Assembly (NCBI RefSeq): GCF_000526415.1
Contig: NZ_JAGA01000002.1
Span: 1,666,001-1,730,000 of the forward strand
DNA: 64,000 nucleotides
Direction of reading: 5' to 3'
Source: Kallotenue papyrolyticum
GTDB taxonomy: Bacteria > Chloroflexota > Chloroflexia > Chloroflexales > Kallotenuaceae
Shown here: piece by piece, positions 31,264 through 42,253 of the stretch
How the letters are laid out: each line of letters starts with the position of its first letter
Numbering within the stretch: the first letter of the stretch is position 1
Made by a program: the position numbers and the translations under genes
The notes under the pieces: model-generated
The model's input: the letters and a program-made list of their open reading frames with translations, nothing else
Databases searched by the model: none
What the model was told of the DNA's origin: nothing

Positions 31264-32271
31264 CTACGGCTGCGCCTTCCAGGCATGCACGCCGCTGCGC
31301 GTGAAGGAGAAGGGGCGCACGCGTACACCGGCCTCGCCGAGGGCCTGTTCCAGCTCCAGCCGTCGTTCAAAGGGACAGCAGAAACACATAAAGCCGCCGC
31401 CACCCGCGCCCGAAAGCTTGCCCCCCCAGGCGCCGTGGCGCCGCGCGATGGCGTACACCTCCTCAACCAGTGGCGGAGCAATGTGCGGCGAGAAGGCTTT
31501 TTTGATCTCCCAGGCTTCGTGCAACAGCCGTCCAAAGTCGGGGATGCGCGCCGCGCGCAGCAGCTTCACCGCTTCATCCACCAGCGCCTTGGTTTCGTGG
31601 TGGTAGCGCAGGGTATCGCCTTCGCGCATGCGCCGCACCTGATCGTTGACGACGTTGCGCGTCAGCATCTGACGATCGCCGATGAAGCCGATCACCAGAC
31701 ACGACTCGAGCTCCAGGATCGCCGCCTCATCGGCCATCACCGGCTCGACGATCGCGTCGCCTGCGCCGAAGTGGTACACGTTCATGCCGCCGAAGACCGC
31801 CGCGTATTGGTCCTGCCAGCCGCCGGCAATGCCCAGATCGACGCGCTCGATGCGATAGGCGAGCTTGGCCAGCTCGTGCGGCGTGAGGTTGAGCTCGAAG
31901 GCGGCGTCCAGCACCTTGAGCATGGCCACCACCAGCGCCGATGACGAGCCCAGTCCCGAACCGGGCGGCACGTCGCTGAACATCACGATCTCAATGCCAT
32001 CGATCTCCGGGTGGGCGTTGAGCACCGCTTCCGGCAGCGGCAGGTTGCCGGTCCAGGTCCGTCCGGCGACGGTCTGGGTGATCGTTTGCAGGTCTAGCGA
32101 GCGAATCGTAATGCCGGGACGGCCGGTGGGCCGCAGCATGCAGCGTACATACTTGTCGATCGTACAGTTGAGCACCTTGCCACCGTACTCTTCAGGATAG
32201 GGGCTGACATCGGTCCCTCCGCCGAAGAAGCCGATGCGCATCGGCGCTTTGGCTTTGTAGAGCATGGTCAT
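31264..32271 (-). CDS. GHMP family sugar kinase (heptose-7-phosphate kinase-like)
   Basis: A 335-residue small-molecule kinase. It has the GHMP signature PPGSGLGSSSALV at about residue 95, the N-terminal KAPMRIGFFGGGTDVSPYP and the C-terminal motif LSGAGGGGFMCF. The N-terminal GGGTD and the overall match point to the HddA/galactokinase-like branch that phosphorylates sugars such as D-glycero-D-manno-heptose 7-phosphate or fucose. There are no heptose genes nearby, so the sugar is open. I chose the ATG at 32271 with GGTGA upstream; the GTG at 32283 is an alternative. Confidence 0.88.
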   Translation of the reverse strand: MTMLYKAKAPMRIGFFGGGTDVSPYPEEYGGKVLNCTIDKYVRCMLRPTGRPGITIRSLDLQTITQTVAGRTWTGNLPLPEAVLNAHPEIDGIEIVMFSDVPPGSGLGSSSALVVAMLKVLDAAFELNLTPHELAKLAYRIERVDLGIAGGWQDQYAAVFGGMNVYHFGAGDAIVEPVMADEAAILELESCLVIGFIGDRQMLTRNVVNDQVRRMREGDTLRYHHETKALVDEAVKLLRAARIPDFGRLLHEAWEIKKAFSPHIAPPLVEEVYAIARRHGAWGGKLSGAGGGGFMCFCCPFERRLELEQALGEAGVRVRPFSFTRSGVHAWKAQP

Positions 32272-32335
32272 GGTTGTGATCACCAGGCGCGCGGTGGATG
32301 CTCGCGACGCATCCGCCGCGTGGTTGGGTCAGGGA

Positions 32336-32980
32336 TTATGGTTCTGGTTCTGGTGCGCTCAGCCGGCCTTCGAGCTGCGCAATGGCCGCCATCAAGCGCT
32401 CCTGGCGCAGGGCCGTGGTCAGATCGCCACGCGTGCGCTCCAGCACGGCGCGCAGCGCATCGGTGGTGCGGCGCAGCCCGCCGGTGACCGCGTCGGGATA
32501 ATCGACGGTGACCAGCAGACTGTACACATCGTCCATGGCTTCCAGCAGCCGTTCGCCGGTCGCCAGCGCGCCATGGCGCAGGCCGTCCAGGATGTAGCGC
32601 CGCAGCTCGCTGGCGGCCTCGGCCAGGCCGTTGAGATAGGCCGCCGGTTCGACGCCCAGCGCTTCGGCCGAGGGCAGCTCGTCGCCGTGGACCAGCGCGT
32701 AGGTCAGGCGCGCTTCGGCATACTCCTTAAACGCATCTTGGGTATAGCCGGCGTGCAGGATCGCCGGATGGTCGGCCAGGCGCGCGCGCAGCTCATCGGC
32801 GGTCTGTTGCGCCGCAGTCAGCAGCTCCTGCGCGGTCGGCCATTCCTGGCGGTGAATGGCGCGGATCGCATTGGCGCACTGGCGGATCAGCACGCGCGAG
32901 GTGGCCAGCGCGGCTTCCCGCGCGCCATTGGTGGCATCCAGGCGCTCGATGGCGGCTTCGACGACAGAGTCTAGCTTCAT
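32336..32980 (-). CDS. Translin family protein
   Basis: A 214-residue all-helical protein. The C-terminal region (RRYILDGLRHG, DDVYSLLVTVDYPDAVTGGLRRTTD, LERTRGDLTTAL) is the conserved core of the translin family. Eukaryotic translin and TRAX bind and cut RNA or single-stranded DNA as octamers. Prokaryotic members are known mainly from archaea and a few bacteria. TRAX-type catalytic acidic residues are partly present (EYAEARLTYAL, GERLLEAMDDVY), so nuclease activity is possible but not shown. It ends 11 bases from the YdcF-like gene and is probably cotranscribed with it. Confidence 0.82.
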   Translation of the reverse strand: MKLDSVVEAAIERLDATNGAREAALATSRVLIRQCANAIRAIHRQEWPTAQELLTAAQQTADELRARLADHPAILHAGYTQDAFKEYAEARLTYALVHGDELPSAEALGVEPAAYLNGLAEAASELRRYILDGLRHGALATGERLLEAMDDVYSLLVTVDYPDAVTGGLRRTTDALRAVLERTRGDLTTALRQERLMAAIAQLEGRLSAPEPEP

Positions 32981-32991
32981 AGGCAGCTCGT

Positions 32992-33543
32992 TCAGCGGTC
33001 AAGTACGATGTAGCGCAGGTAGCGACCGATCTCCAGGCCAACCGCCTCCAGGCGCAGGTCGGGTTGCGCCGTGGTGGGCAGGCTGTGCAGCGTCAGGCCG
33101 TGATCGCGGGCGATCTTCAGCCAGCGCAGCGTTTCCACCGGCTCGGCGATCAGCACCACGCTGTGGAGTTGTTCGGCGGCCAGCAGCTCGCTGGCGGCGG
33201 CCAGTTGCGCGCGCGGATCGCTGCCGGGCAGCTCGCTGATGATCTCGTCCTTGACGTTGCGTGCGAGCAGGGCCGCACGCCCCGCTGCGGTGTCGGAGCC
33301 GGCCAGCAGGATGCGCGCAACGCGGCCTTCCACGTACCACTGTCGCGCCCGGTCCAGACGCGCCTCGCTTCCGCTGCCGCCCAGCATGACAATCGCCGCT
33401 TCGGCAGGGGCGAGATCGCTCCGTCCTGCCTGTACCACGATCGCCACACCGGTCGCCAGGCCGATCAGCGCCAGCAGCAGCACCATCGCCAGCACGCGCC
33501 GCAGCGAGCGCCACAGCGCGGCGGTAGAGATCTGTTGTCGCAT
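32992..33543 (-). CDS. YdcF/ElyC/SanA-like (DUF218) membrane protein
   Basis: A 183-residue protein with one N-terminal transmembrane helix (VLAMVLLLALIGLATGVAIVV) and an extracytoplasmic DUF218 domain. The core has AAIVMLGGSGSEARLDRARQWY, ARILLAGSDTAAGRAAL and HSVVLIAEPVETLRW. Family members affect envelope homeostasis, but their reaction is unknown. I chose the ATG at 33543; the ATG at 33552 falls inside the TATAAT box of the promoter and cannot be transcribed from it. It is followed by the translin-like gene. Confidence 0.8.
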   Translation of the reverse strand: MRQQISTAALWRSLRRVLAMVLLLALIGLATGVAIVVQAGRSDLAPAEAAIVMLGGSGSEARLDRARQWYVEGRVARILLAGSDTAAGRAALLARNVKDEIISELPGSDPRAQLAAASELLAAEQLHSVVLIAEPVETLRWLKIARDHGLTLHSLPTTAQPDLRLEAVGLEIGRYLRYIVLDR

Positions 33544-33550
33544 GGCGAGC

Positions 33551-33556
33551 ATTATA
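33551..33556 (-). promoter_or_regulatory. -10 element (TATAAT), leaderless type, for the YdcF-like gene
   Basis: On the minus strand a consensus TATAAT ends 7 bases before the ATG at 33543, and there is no ribosome site. This position excludes the upstream ATG as a start. Confidence 0.6.
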
Positions 33557-33589
33557 CGTCAGCCTGCGCCGGCTGCGCTGCAGCACTCC

Positions 33590-35182
33590 TCAGCCGATCT
33601 GGATCAGCAGTCCTTCGTCGGCGCGCAGCTCCAGCGCTTCCAGCGCGACCGGGCCCTCGCGATCCATGTGTGTTGAGCAACGCACGAGGCCGCGATGGCC
33701 CAGGCTGCTGAGATCGAGCCGCTGCGGTGTTGCACTGAAGTTGAGCGCCACCAACAGACGCTGCGCGCCATACTCGCGCAGGTAGGCGAAGACCTCCGGC
33801 GCGGCAACCTCCACGGTGCGGTAGCTGCCGATCGCCAGCGCCGATAGTTCGCGCCGCAGGCCGGTCAGCCGCCGAAACAGATTGAGCATCGAGCGCGGAT
33901 CGCTTTCCTGCACGGCAACATTCACCGTGCGGTAGTCCGCGGCGACGGGCAGCCAGGGTGTGCCGCTGGTAAAGCCGGCCTGCGGCGAGGCATCCCACTG
34001 CATCGGGGTGCGCTCCGGATCGCGGCCATGGGCGGGATCGTGCTTGCCCTGCGGGTCAACGATGCGCTCCGGCGGGATCGGCACGTTGTGCATGCCGATC
34101 TCGTCGCCATAGTAGCAGGTGGGCGTGCCGCGCAGCGTCAGCAGCAGCATGGTGGCCACGCGCGCCTGCGCCCGCCCGACGCGCGAGGCGATGCGCGGCT
34201 GATCGTGGTTGCCCAGCACCCAGTTGGGCCAGGCGCCCGCCGGTAACGCCGCTTCGTAGGTTTCGACCGCCTCGCGGATGGTGCGCGCCTGCCAGGGCAA
34301 CAGCACCAGTTGAAAGTTGAAGGGCAGGTGGGCCTCGTCCAGGTTGGAGCCGTAGTACGTCACCAGGCGCGGCACCGGCAGGTAGATCTCGCCGATCAGC
34401 ACGCGCTCGCCGTAGGCATCCATGATGCGGCGCATCTCGCGCACCACTTCGTGCACTTCGGGCAGATCGGCGGTATGGATCGGCTCGTAGCGCTGGTGGT
34501 GGGGATCGCCCTCCTTCCAGTGCGGATTGAGCGGGTTGTCGCGGAAGTCGGCATCCTTGAAGAGCAACCACATCACATCCACACGAAAGCCGTCCACGCC
34601 GCGGTCGAGCCAGAACTGCATCGCATCGTAGATCGCCTCGCGTACCGCCGGGTTGCGCCAGTTGAGATCGGGCTGCTTGGTGTGAAACAGATGCAGGTAG
34701 TACTGCCCGGTGGTCGCATCGTATTCCCAGGCCGAGCCGCCGAAGTAGCTCAACCAGTTGTTGGGCGGGCCGCCGTCGGGTGCCGGATCGCGCCAGATGT
34801 ACCAGTCGCGTTTGGGATTATCGCGCGACGAGCGCGACTCAACGAACCAGGGATGCTCATCCGAGGTGTGGTTGGGGACCAGATCGAGAATGATCTTCAG
34901 GCCGCGCGCATGCGCTTCCTGCACCAGCGCGTCGAAGTCGTGCAGCGTGCCGAAGATCGGGTCGATATCGACATAATCGGCTACATCGTAGCCGAAGTCG
35001 GCCATCGGTGAAGGAAAGATCGGTGAGAGCCAGATCGCGTCCACGCCTAGCGCCTGGAGGTAGGGCAGGCGCTGAATGATGCCCAGCAGATCGCCGGTGC
35101 CATCGCCATCGCTATCCTGAAACGAGCGCGGATAGATCTGGTAGATGATGCCCGTTTGCCACCACAGATGCTTCTCGGTCAT
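33590..35182 (-). CDS. Alpha-glucosidase / oligo-1,6-glucosidase, GH13
   Basis: A cytoplasmic glycoside hydrolase of 530 residues that cleaves alpha-1,4 or alpha-1,6 glucosidic bonds in short malto- or isomalto-oligosaccharides. The four GH13 regions are present: DLVPNHTSDEHPWF, GFRVDVMW (nucleophile Asp), LIGEIYLP (acid/base Glu) and GNHDQPR (third Asp). The N-terminus WWQTGIIYQIYPRSFQDSDGD and the length are typical of oligo-1,6-glucosidases. No sugar transporter is adjacent. The start ATG at 35182 lacks a strong ribosome site. Confidence 0.93.
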   Translation of the reverse strand: MTEKHLWWQTGIIYQIYPRSFQDSDGDGTGDLLGIIQRLPYLQALGVDAIWLSPIFPSPMADFGYDVADYVDIDPIFGTLHDFDALVQEAHARGLKIILDLVPNHTSDEHPWFVESRSSRDNPKRDWYIWRDPAPDGGPPNNWLSYFGGSAWEYDATTGQYYLHLFHTKQPDLNWRNPAVREAIYDAMQFWLDRGVDGFRVDVMWLLFKDADFRDNPLNPHWKEGDPHHQRYEPIHTADLPEVHEVVREMRRIMDAYGERVLIGEIYLPVPRLVTYYGSNLDEAHLPFNFQLVLLPWQARTIREAVETYEAALPAGAWPNWVLGNHDQPRIASRVGRAQARVATMLLLTLRGTPTCYYGDEIGMHNVPIPPERIVDPQGKHDPAHGRDPERTPMQWDASPQAGFTSGTPWLPVAADYRTVNVAVQESDPRSMLNLFRRLTGLRRELSALAIGSYRTVEVAAPEVFAYLREYGAQRLLVALNFSATPQRLDLSSLGHRGLVRCSTHMDREGPVALEALELRADEGLLIQIG

Positions 35183-35317
35183 AGCGGGTGTTCAACCTGT
35201 CTCCATGCTGTGCAGGCTGCATCATACACGCCGCCCGGCGGCTCGGCAAGCGGAGCGCAGGCGACGAGCGTGGAGCGGAAGTTGCAGGACAACCGGACAA
35301 ACCAAGGAGGATCGCGC

Positions 35318-35626
35318 ATGGCCGAGGTGCAACGCAAGCCCGAACAGCTCGACGCCGAGGTGGCTCAGCGCCGGCAACAGGCGATCGACACCGCGCAAGG
35401 GCCGGGACCGGTGCTGGATCAGGACACGCCGGCGCCGATGCCGCTGTTCGATGAAAACCGTCCCGCAGGGACCGTACCGAGCGCCGTCGATCCCGCCGAT
35501 TTCGCCGCGTTGAGCGGGCGCAGCGGCGAGGAACTGGATCGCATCCGGCCCATCGAGGAGGGCGACGCGCCAGGCGTGGCCGGGCGGGCCCAGAGCGATC
35601 AACCGCCGGCGCCGCCGGAGGTTTGA
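35318..35626 (+). CDS. Small disordered hypothetical protein
   Basis: A 102-residue acidic, Pro/Ala/Asp-rich protein (VLDQDTPAPMPLFDENRPAG) that looks intrinsically disordered apart from a short N-terminal helix (QLDAEVAQRRQQAID). I do not recognise the family. A strong AAGGAGG at an ideal distance before the ATG at 35318 and codon use like that of its neighbours support it as real. It is a single-gene unit between minus-strand genes. Confidence 0.65.
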   Translation: MAEVQRKPEQLDAEVAQRRQQAIDTAQGPGPVLDQDTPAPMPLFDENRPAGTVPSAVDPADFAALSGRSGEELDRIRPIEEGDAPGVAGRAQSDQPPAPPEV

Positions 35627-35850
35627 GGCTGCTCCAGCGCGTGGGCCATCTGCCGGCGTCCCGGTGGTGTGCCCTCTCCCATCCGCACCCACCAGCCCGG
35701 CAGCCCGCGGCTGGTCGGCACCGGCGCGGCCGACACGATCAAACCGGTCGCACCGGCGGTTGCCTGCTGTCCGACGTGCGGAACGTCAACCCGGACGTGG
35801 GCATGGAGCGATGGTAGGCTCGCTTCCGTCGGCGCTCCGCCTTGAATGTG

Positions 35851-35883
35851 CGACGCCAGCCTGTGCCTCACAGGCCGGCGTCG
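35851..35883 (-). terminator. Hairpin downstream of gyrB
   Basis: Arms CGACGCC-A-GCCTGTG and CACAGGC-C-GGCGTCG form a 14-pair stem with one mismatch and a 3-base loop, about 30 bases past the gyrB stop. There is no T-run. The rest of 35627-35911 shows no convincing gene. Confidence 0.5.
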
Positions 35884-35911
35884 CCGGGTGGACTGCGTTC
35901 GGAGCGGTACG

Positions 35912-38838
<2,927 letters not shown>

Positions 38839-38848
38839 ATCTGCGTGT

Positions 38849-38854
38849 ATTATA
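38849..38854 (-). promoter_or_regulatory. -10 element (TATAAT) for the membrane protein gene, near-leaderless
   Basis: On the minus strand TATAAT ends 10 bases before the ATG at 38838, giving a leader of only a few bases. It is back to back with the lexA promoter. Confidence 0.55.
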
Positions 38855-38881
38855 CCACGCGCCGACACCGAAAACGAGTGC

Positions 38882-38911
38882 TTGACAGAACATAGGTGCG
38901 ACTGTTATACT
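38882..38911 (+). promoter_or_regulatory. lexA promoter with embedded candidate SOS box
   Basis: TTGACA (38882-38887) and TATACT (38906-38911) are 18 bases apart. Between them, GAACATAGGTGC (38888-38899) matches GAAC-N4-GTTC with one mismatch, so LexA bound here would block polymerase. A second inverted repeat, GTGCGA/TCGCAC (38896-38901 and 38920-38925), straddles the -10. Confidence 0.65.
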
Positions 38912-38988
38912 AAACGCAATCGCACACATATGCTGATCGACCACCGCACGGCCTTGGGCGTCGGCGGTGCCGGAAAGGGAATCCGCCG

Positions 38989-39624
38989 ATGGAAGGATTG
39001 ACACAACGTCAGAAGAACATCCTGAACTACATCCAGCGCTTTGTCCAGGAGAACGGGTATCCGCCGGCGATCCGCAATATCCAGAACGACCTGAAGATCT
39101 CATCCACGTCGGTGGTGGCCTACAACCTCAAGAAGCTGGAGGAGCGCGGCCTGCTCAGCCGCGACGCGCGCTTTGCGCGCGGTATGAAGCTGCCGCGGCT
39201 GGAGCCGGCGGTCACCTCGCCCAACGTGCGCCAGGTGCCGTTTGCCGGCTACATCGCCGCCGGTCAGCCGATCCCCAGCCCGGATCAGGCCGATCCCAAC
39301 GAAACGGTCGATGTGCCGGCGGAGCTGATCCCCGAGCGCTTGCAGGACGTGTATGCCCTGCGTGTCAAGGGCAACTCGATGATCGATGCGTTGATCGCCG
39401 ACGGCGACCTGGTGCTGATGCGCTACACCCAGCAGGTCGAGAACGGCCAGATGGCCGCGGTGCGCGTGATCGATCGCAACGAAGTCACGCTCAAGAAGGT
39501 CTACTTCGAGGGCAATAAGCTGCGGCTGCAGCCGGCCAATCCCACCATGGAGGCCTGGACCGAGGATGCCAGCAACGTCGAGATCCAGGGCCGGGTTGTC
39601 GGCGTGATGCGCATGATGGCCTGA
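38989..39624 (+). CDS. lexA: LexA repressor
   Basis: The SOS-response repressor and self-cleaving Ser/Lys protease, 211 residues. The N-terminal winged helix has LTQRQKNILNYIQRF and SSTSVVAYNLKKLEERG. The cleavage site is Ala91-Gly92 in YIAAGQPI. The catalytic Ser130 is in VKGNSMID and Lys169 in VTLKKVY. The start ATG at 38989 is the only one that keeps the standard N-terminus. An autoregulatory promoter and a strong terminator flank the gene, so it is monocistronic. Confidence 0.97.
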   Translation: MEGLTQRQKNILNYIQRFVQENGYPPAIRNIQNDLKISSTSVVAYNLKKLEERGLLSRDARFARGMKLPRLEPAVTSPNVRQVPFAGYIAAGQPIPSPDQADPNETVDVPAELIPERLQDVYALRVKGNSMIDALIADGDLVLMRYTQQVENGQMAAVRVIDRNEVTLKKVYFEGNKLRLQPANPTMEAWTEDASNVEIQGRVVGVMRMMA

Positions 39625-39644
39625 ACCGACCTGCCGCCTGCCAG

Positions 39645-39672
39645 GGGGCACGCCCATGGGCGTGCCCCTTTT
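39645..39672 (+). terminator. Intrinsic terminator of lexA
   Basis: A 24-base perfect palindrome (arms GGGGCACGCCCA/TGGGCGTGCCCC) is followed by TTTT. It is placed 20 bases after the lexA stop, between lexA and the convergent epimerase gene. Confidence 0.85.
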
Positions 39673-39687
39673 GTCTGCCGTGCCGCG

Positions 39688-40698
39688 CTAGTGCGGCGCG
39701 CGCGGGCTGACGCCCAGGCCCGTGCCTGTTGGCAACTCAAGCCGTGCCCCCGCGTAGCTCACGCCCACAAACGGATCGTCGGCGATCAACAACGGCCCGT
39801 CCAGATCGAGCCAGTCGGCTAGGCCGCCCAGATGGGCTGCGGCTGTTACGCCCAGCGAGGTTTCGACCATGCAGCCCAGCATCACGCGCAGGCCATGCGC
39901 ACGCGCGGTATGGATCGCGGCCAGCGCCCCGCTGATGCCGCCGCTCTTCATTAGCTTGATGTTGACTCCATCCACCACGGGCGCCCAGCGCGCCACATCC
40001 GCGGCGCTTTTGATGCTCTCATCGGCGACGATCGGCACGGGCAGGCATGCCGCCCGCAGGCGTTGCCAGCCATCGTGATCATCGCTTGGCAGCGGCTGCT
40101 CGACCAGCTCCACGCCCAGCTCGGCCAGCCGGGGCACGATCGCCAGTGCTTGGGGCGCGCTCCAGGCGGCGTTGGCATCCACGCGGATCGTCGCGGCGGG
40201 CGCGGCGGCACGAACCGTCTCGACCAGCTCCAGATCGCGCGGGGTGCCCAGCTTGACCTTGAGGATTGGATAGGCAGCGGCTTCGCGCACGCGCGCGATC
40301 AGATCGGCGCCCTCAGCGATGGCGATGGTGAAGGAGGTGGGCGGCAGCGGCAGTGCGGCCAGGCCCAGCAGCCGGTTCAGCGGCGTGTTCAGGCGCTTGC
40401 CCAGCCAGTCATGCAGGGCGATATCCACCGCAGCGTGCGCGGCGCGACTGCCCTCCAGGCGCTGCATCAGCCAGACGATCGCGGCAGGATCGTCCAGACG
40501 CTCCAGCTCGGGTCGCCAACGCTCTAGTGCGGCGATCACGCCCGCGGCGCTCTCGCCATGGTAGGCTACCGGCGCGGCCTCGCCCAAGCCATCGCCCAGA
40601 CGCAGGATCACGTTTTGGCGCGTATCGCTGGCGCCGTGCGCGATGCGAAAGGTGTGGCGCAGGCGCAGTTCCAGGGTCTGGTAGGTAAGCGCAGTCAT
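39688..40698 (-). CDS. Dipeptide epimerase (L-Ala-D/L-Glu epimerase-like), enolase superfamily
   Basis: A 336-residue enolase-superfamily epimerase. Catalytic lysines are in ILKVKLG (KxK, about residue 153) and GVNIKLMKSGG. The metal ligands are Asp in RVDANAAW, Glu in LVEQPL and Asp in IVADES. This pattern is that of L-Ala-D/L-Glu epimerases (YkfB/YcjG), which recycle murein peptides. The start ATG at 40698 overlaps the stop of the upstream NlpC/P60 gene by 4 bases, which mirrors the Bacillus ykf operon. Dipeptide specificity beyond Ala-Glu is not determined. Confidence 0.9.
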   Translation of the reverse strand: MTALTYQTLELRLRHTFRIAHGASDTRQNVILRLGDGLGEAAPVAYHGESAAGVIAALERWRPELERLDDPAAIVWLMQRLEGSRAAHAAVDIALHDWLGKRLNTPLNRLLGLAALPLPPTSFTIAIAEGADLIARVREAAAYPILKVKLGTPRDLELVETVRAAAPAATIRVDANAAWSAPQALAIVPRLAELGVELVEQPLPSDDHDGWQRLRAACLPVPIVADESIKSAADVARWAPVVDGVNIKLMKSGGISGALAAIHTARAHGLRVMLGCMVETSLGVTAAAHLGGLADWLDLDGPLLIADDPFVGVSYAGARLELPTGTGLGVSPRAPH

Positions 40699-41786
40699 GC
40701 TTCGTGGGGGAAGTAGCGCCGCGCAAACAGCAGCGTCGGCGCGGTGGCGCCGGCATAGATCGGCGAGCGGGGATCCAGCGAACGGATGGCGACGCCGCCA
40801 CCACTGCGGCTGGCGTCCAGAAACTCGTGTCGGTTGAGGGCCAGCGCCACATGCGTCACGCGGCTTGGCCGCTGATGCTGCGCGTCGGCCGGATCGCCGA
40901 AAAAGAGCAGATCGCCACAGGCGAGCGCATCCAGGGCTACGGGCGTACCGCGCTCGGCCTGCTGATCGGCGTCGCGCGGCAGATCGATGCCGATCAGTCC
41001 GAAGAGCGTCTGTGTCAGGCCGGAGCAATCGTAGCCGAAGGGCGTTTTCCCACCCCACAGGTAGGGCACGCCGATCAGGCGTTGGGCCCAGTCCAGCGCC
41101 TGGCGCAACCCGGCATGGCAGCGCGGCGCCAGCGCGGCGAGCGGCAACAGATCGGCGCTGCCGATCCAGCGTAGTGTGCCGTCCGGCCAGCGCACACGCT
41201 GCAACGCGCCATCCTGGCCGATGACCTGCACGCGCACGCCGAAGGGCAACAGCCCGACCTGATCCTGCGCTTCGCCGCTGGGATGGGCGTAGAACGGCGC
41301 CAGTGGATGGGTAACCAGATGGGTGGCCTGCTGGCGGTAGGCCTGAGCCTGCTCGGCGTGGCACAAGGCCAGGGGCGCGCTGTCGTAGCCGGTGAAGAGC
41401 CAGCCCAGGTAGCCGTCGCTGAGGCGCACCAGCGTCCAAGCGCCCTGCACGCGCAAGGTTTCGAGTGCCTCACCCAGCAGCGCCTGGGTGACGCGCTCGG
41501 CGCGATGGCTCGGTTCGCGGCGCAGGTCGGCGACGGGACGGGTCAGCAGCGCCCAGTGGTAGTCGGGCCCGGTCACCAGCGTTTGCATATCATCGCGCCA
41601 GTTGATGGTCGGCGCCTGCGCCCGCAGCGCGCGCATGAGGCGTTCGGCGGTAGCGCGATCCAACACCTGGCCGCGGACGGCCACGCTCTCGCCATCCGGC
41701 TCGATGTGAATGTCGGCCAGGCTGGTGCGTGAGTCGATTGCCCGCCGCCGGGTCTGTTCAAGCAAGTCGTAGAGCGCGATGGTCAT
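40695..41786 (-). CDS. NlpC/P60 family murein peptide endopeptidase (YkfC-like)
   Basis: A 363-residue cysteine peptidase. It has two SH3-like regions (about residues 80-240) and a C-terminal NlpC/P60 domain. The catalytic Cys is in PFGYDCSGL and the His in VTHVALAL. YLWGGKTPFGYDCSG and LPRDADQQ are family marks. There is no signal peptide, so it should act in the cytoplasm on imported or recycled murein peptides, cutting after D-Glu. It overlaps the epimerase gene (ATGA). GGAGACACCC precedes the ATG at 41786. Confidence 0.9.
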   Translation of the reverse strand: MTIALYDLLEQTRRRAIDSRTSLADIHIEPDGESVAVRGQVLDRATAERLMRALRAQAPTINWRDDMQTLVTGPDYHWALLTRPVADLRREPSHRAERVTQALLGEALETLRVQGAWTLVRLSDGYLGWLFTGYDSAPLALCHAEQAQAYRQQATHLVTHPLAPFYAHPSGEAQDQVGLLPFGVRVQVIGQDGALQRVRWPDGTLRWIGSADLLPLAALAPRCHAGLRQALDWAQRLIGVPYLWGGKTPFGYDCSGLTQTLFGLIGIDLPRDADQQAERGTPVALDALACGDLLFFGDPADAQHQRPSRVTHVALALNRHEFLDASRSGGGVAIRSLDPRSPIYAGATAPTLLFARRYFPHEA

Positions 41787-41844
41787 GGGTGTCTCCAACG
41801 TCGATGCTGGGCAAGCATGGGGGCGTGACACGTGCGCCGGCGAT

Positions 41845-42186
41845 CTAGAGCCGGATCAGCAGCAGGAAGCGCAGCAGCGCTGCGTAGATCATTGCCAGAC
41901 CCAGCGCCAGGTAGGCCAGTGATGCGAGCACCTGCACCGGCGACAGCGCACGCAGCCGCGCGCGGGCGGGCTGGCGCGTCACGATGCGCTCGCCGCGCCA
42001 GTACACCACGCGCGTACCGCCTAGCGCGCCGCCACGTCCCCGCCAGGGCAGCAGGGCGGCATTGATCATCCAGGCCGCGCCGAGCGCCAGCGCGATGATA
42101 TCGGTCTGTGGGCTGCGCGAAAACAGGATCAGAAACAGAAAGATCAGCCCGATTAGGAGTCGCCAGTCGAAGCTTGATGTATTCAC
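41845..42186 (-). CDS. Small hypothetical membrane protein
   Basis: A 113-residue protein with three predicted transmembrane segments: two near the N-terminus (LLIGLIFLFLILF and IIALALGAAWMINAALL) and one at the C-terminus (LASLAYLALGLAMIYAALLRFLLLI). A basic loop of about 35 residues (YWRGERIVTRQPARARLR) lies between the second and third. I recognise no family. It is upstream of the murein recycling pair on the same strand, about 60 bases away, and may be cotranscribed. Confidence 0.7.
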   Translation of the reverse strand: MNTSSFDWRLLIGLIFLFLILFSRSPQTDIIALALGAAWMINAALLPWRGRGGALGGTRVVYWRGERIVTRQPARARLRALSPVQVLASLAYLALGLAMIYAALLRFLLLIRL

Positions 42187-42253
42187 GGTCGCGCCTCGTT
42201 TTGGTGTAGCATACCATAGAGCGACTCGCCACGTCGAGAAAGGAGCCGAGGCG

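Noticed and set aside
40699-41439. Upstream extension of the dipeptide epimerase to 583 residues
   Set aside because: The extension is an out-of-frame reading of the NlpC/P60 gene; the epimerase starts at 40698 by ATGA overlap.
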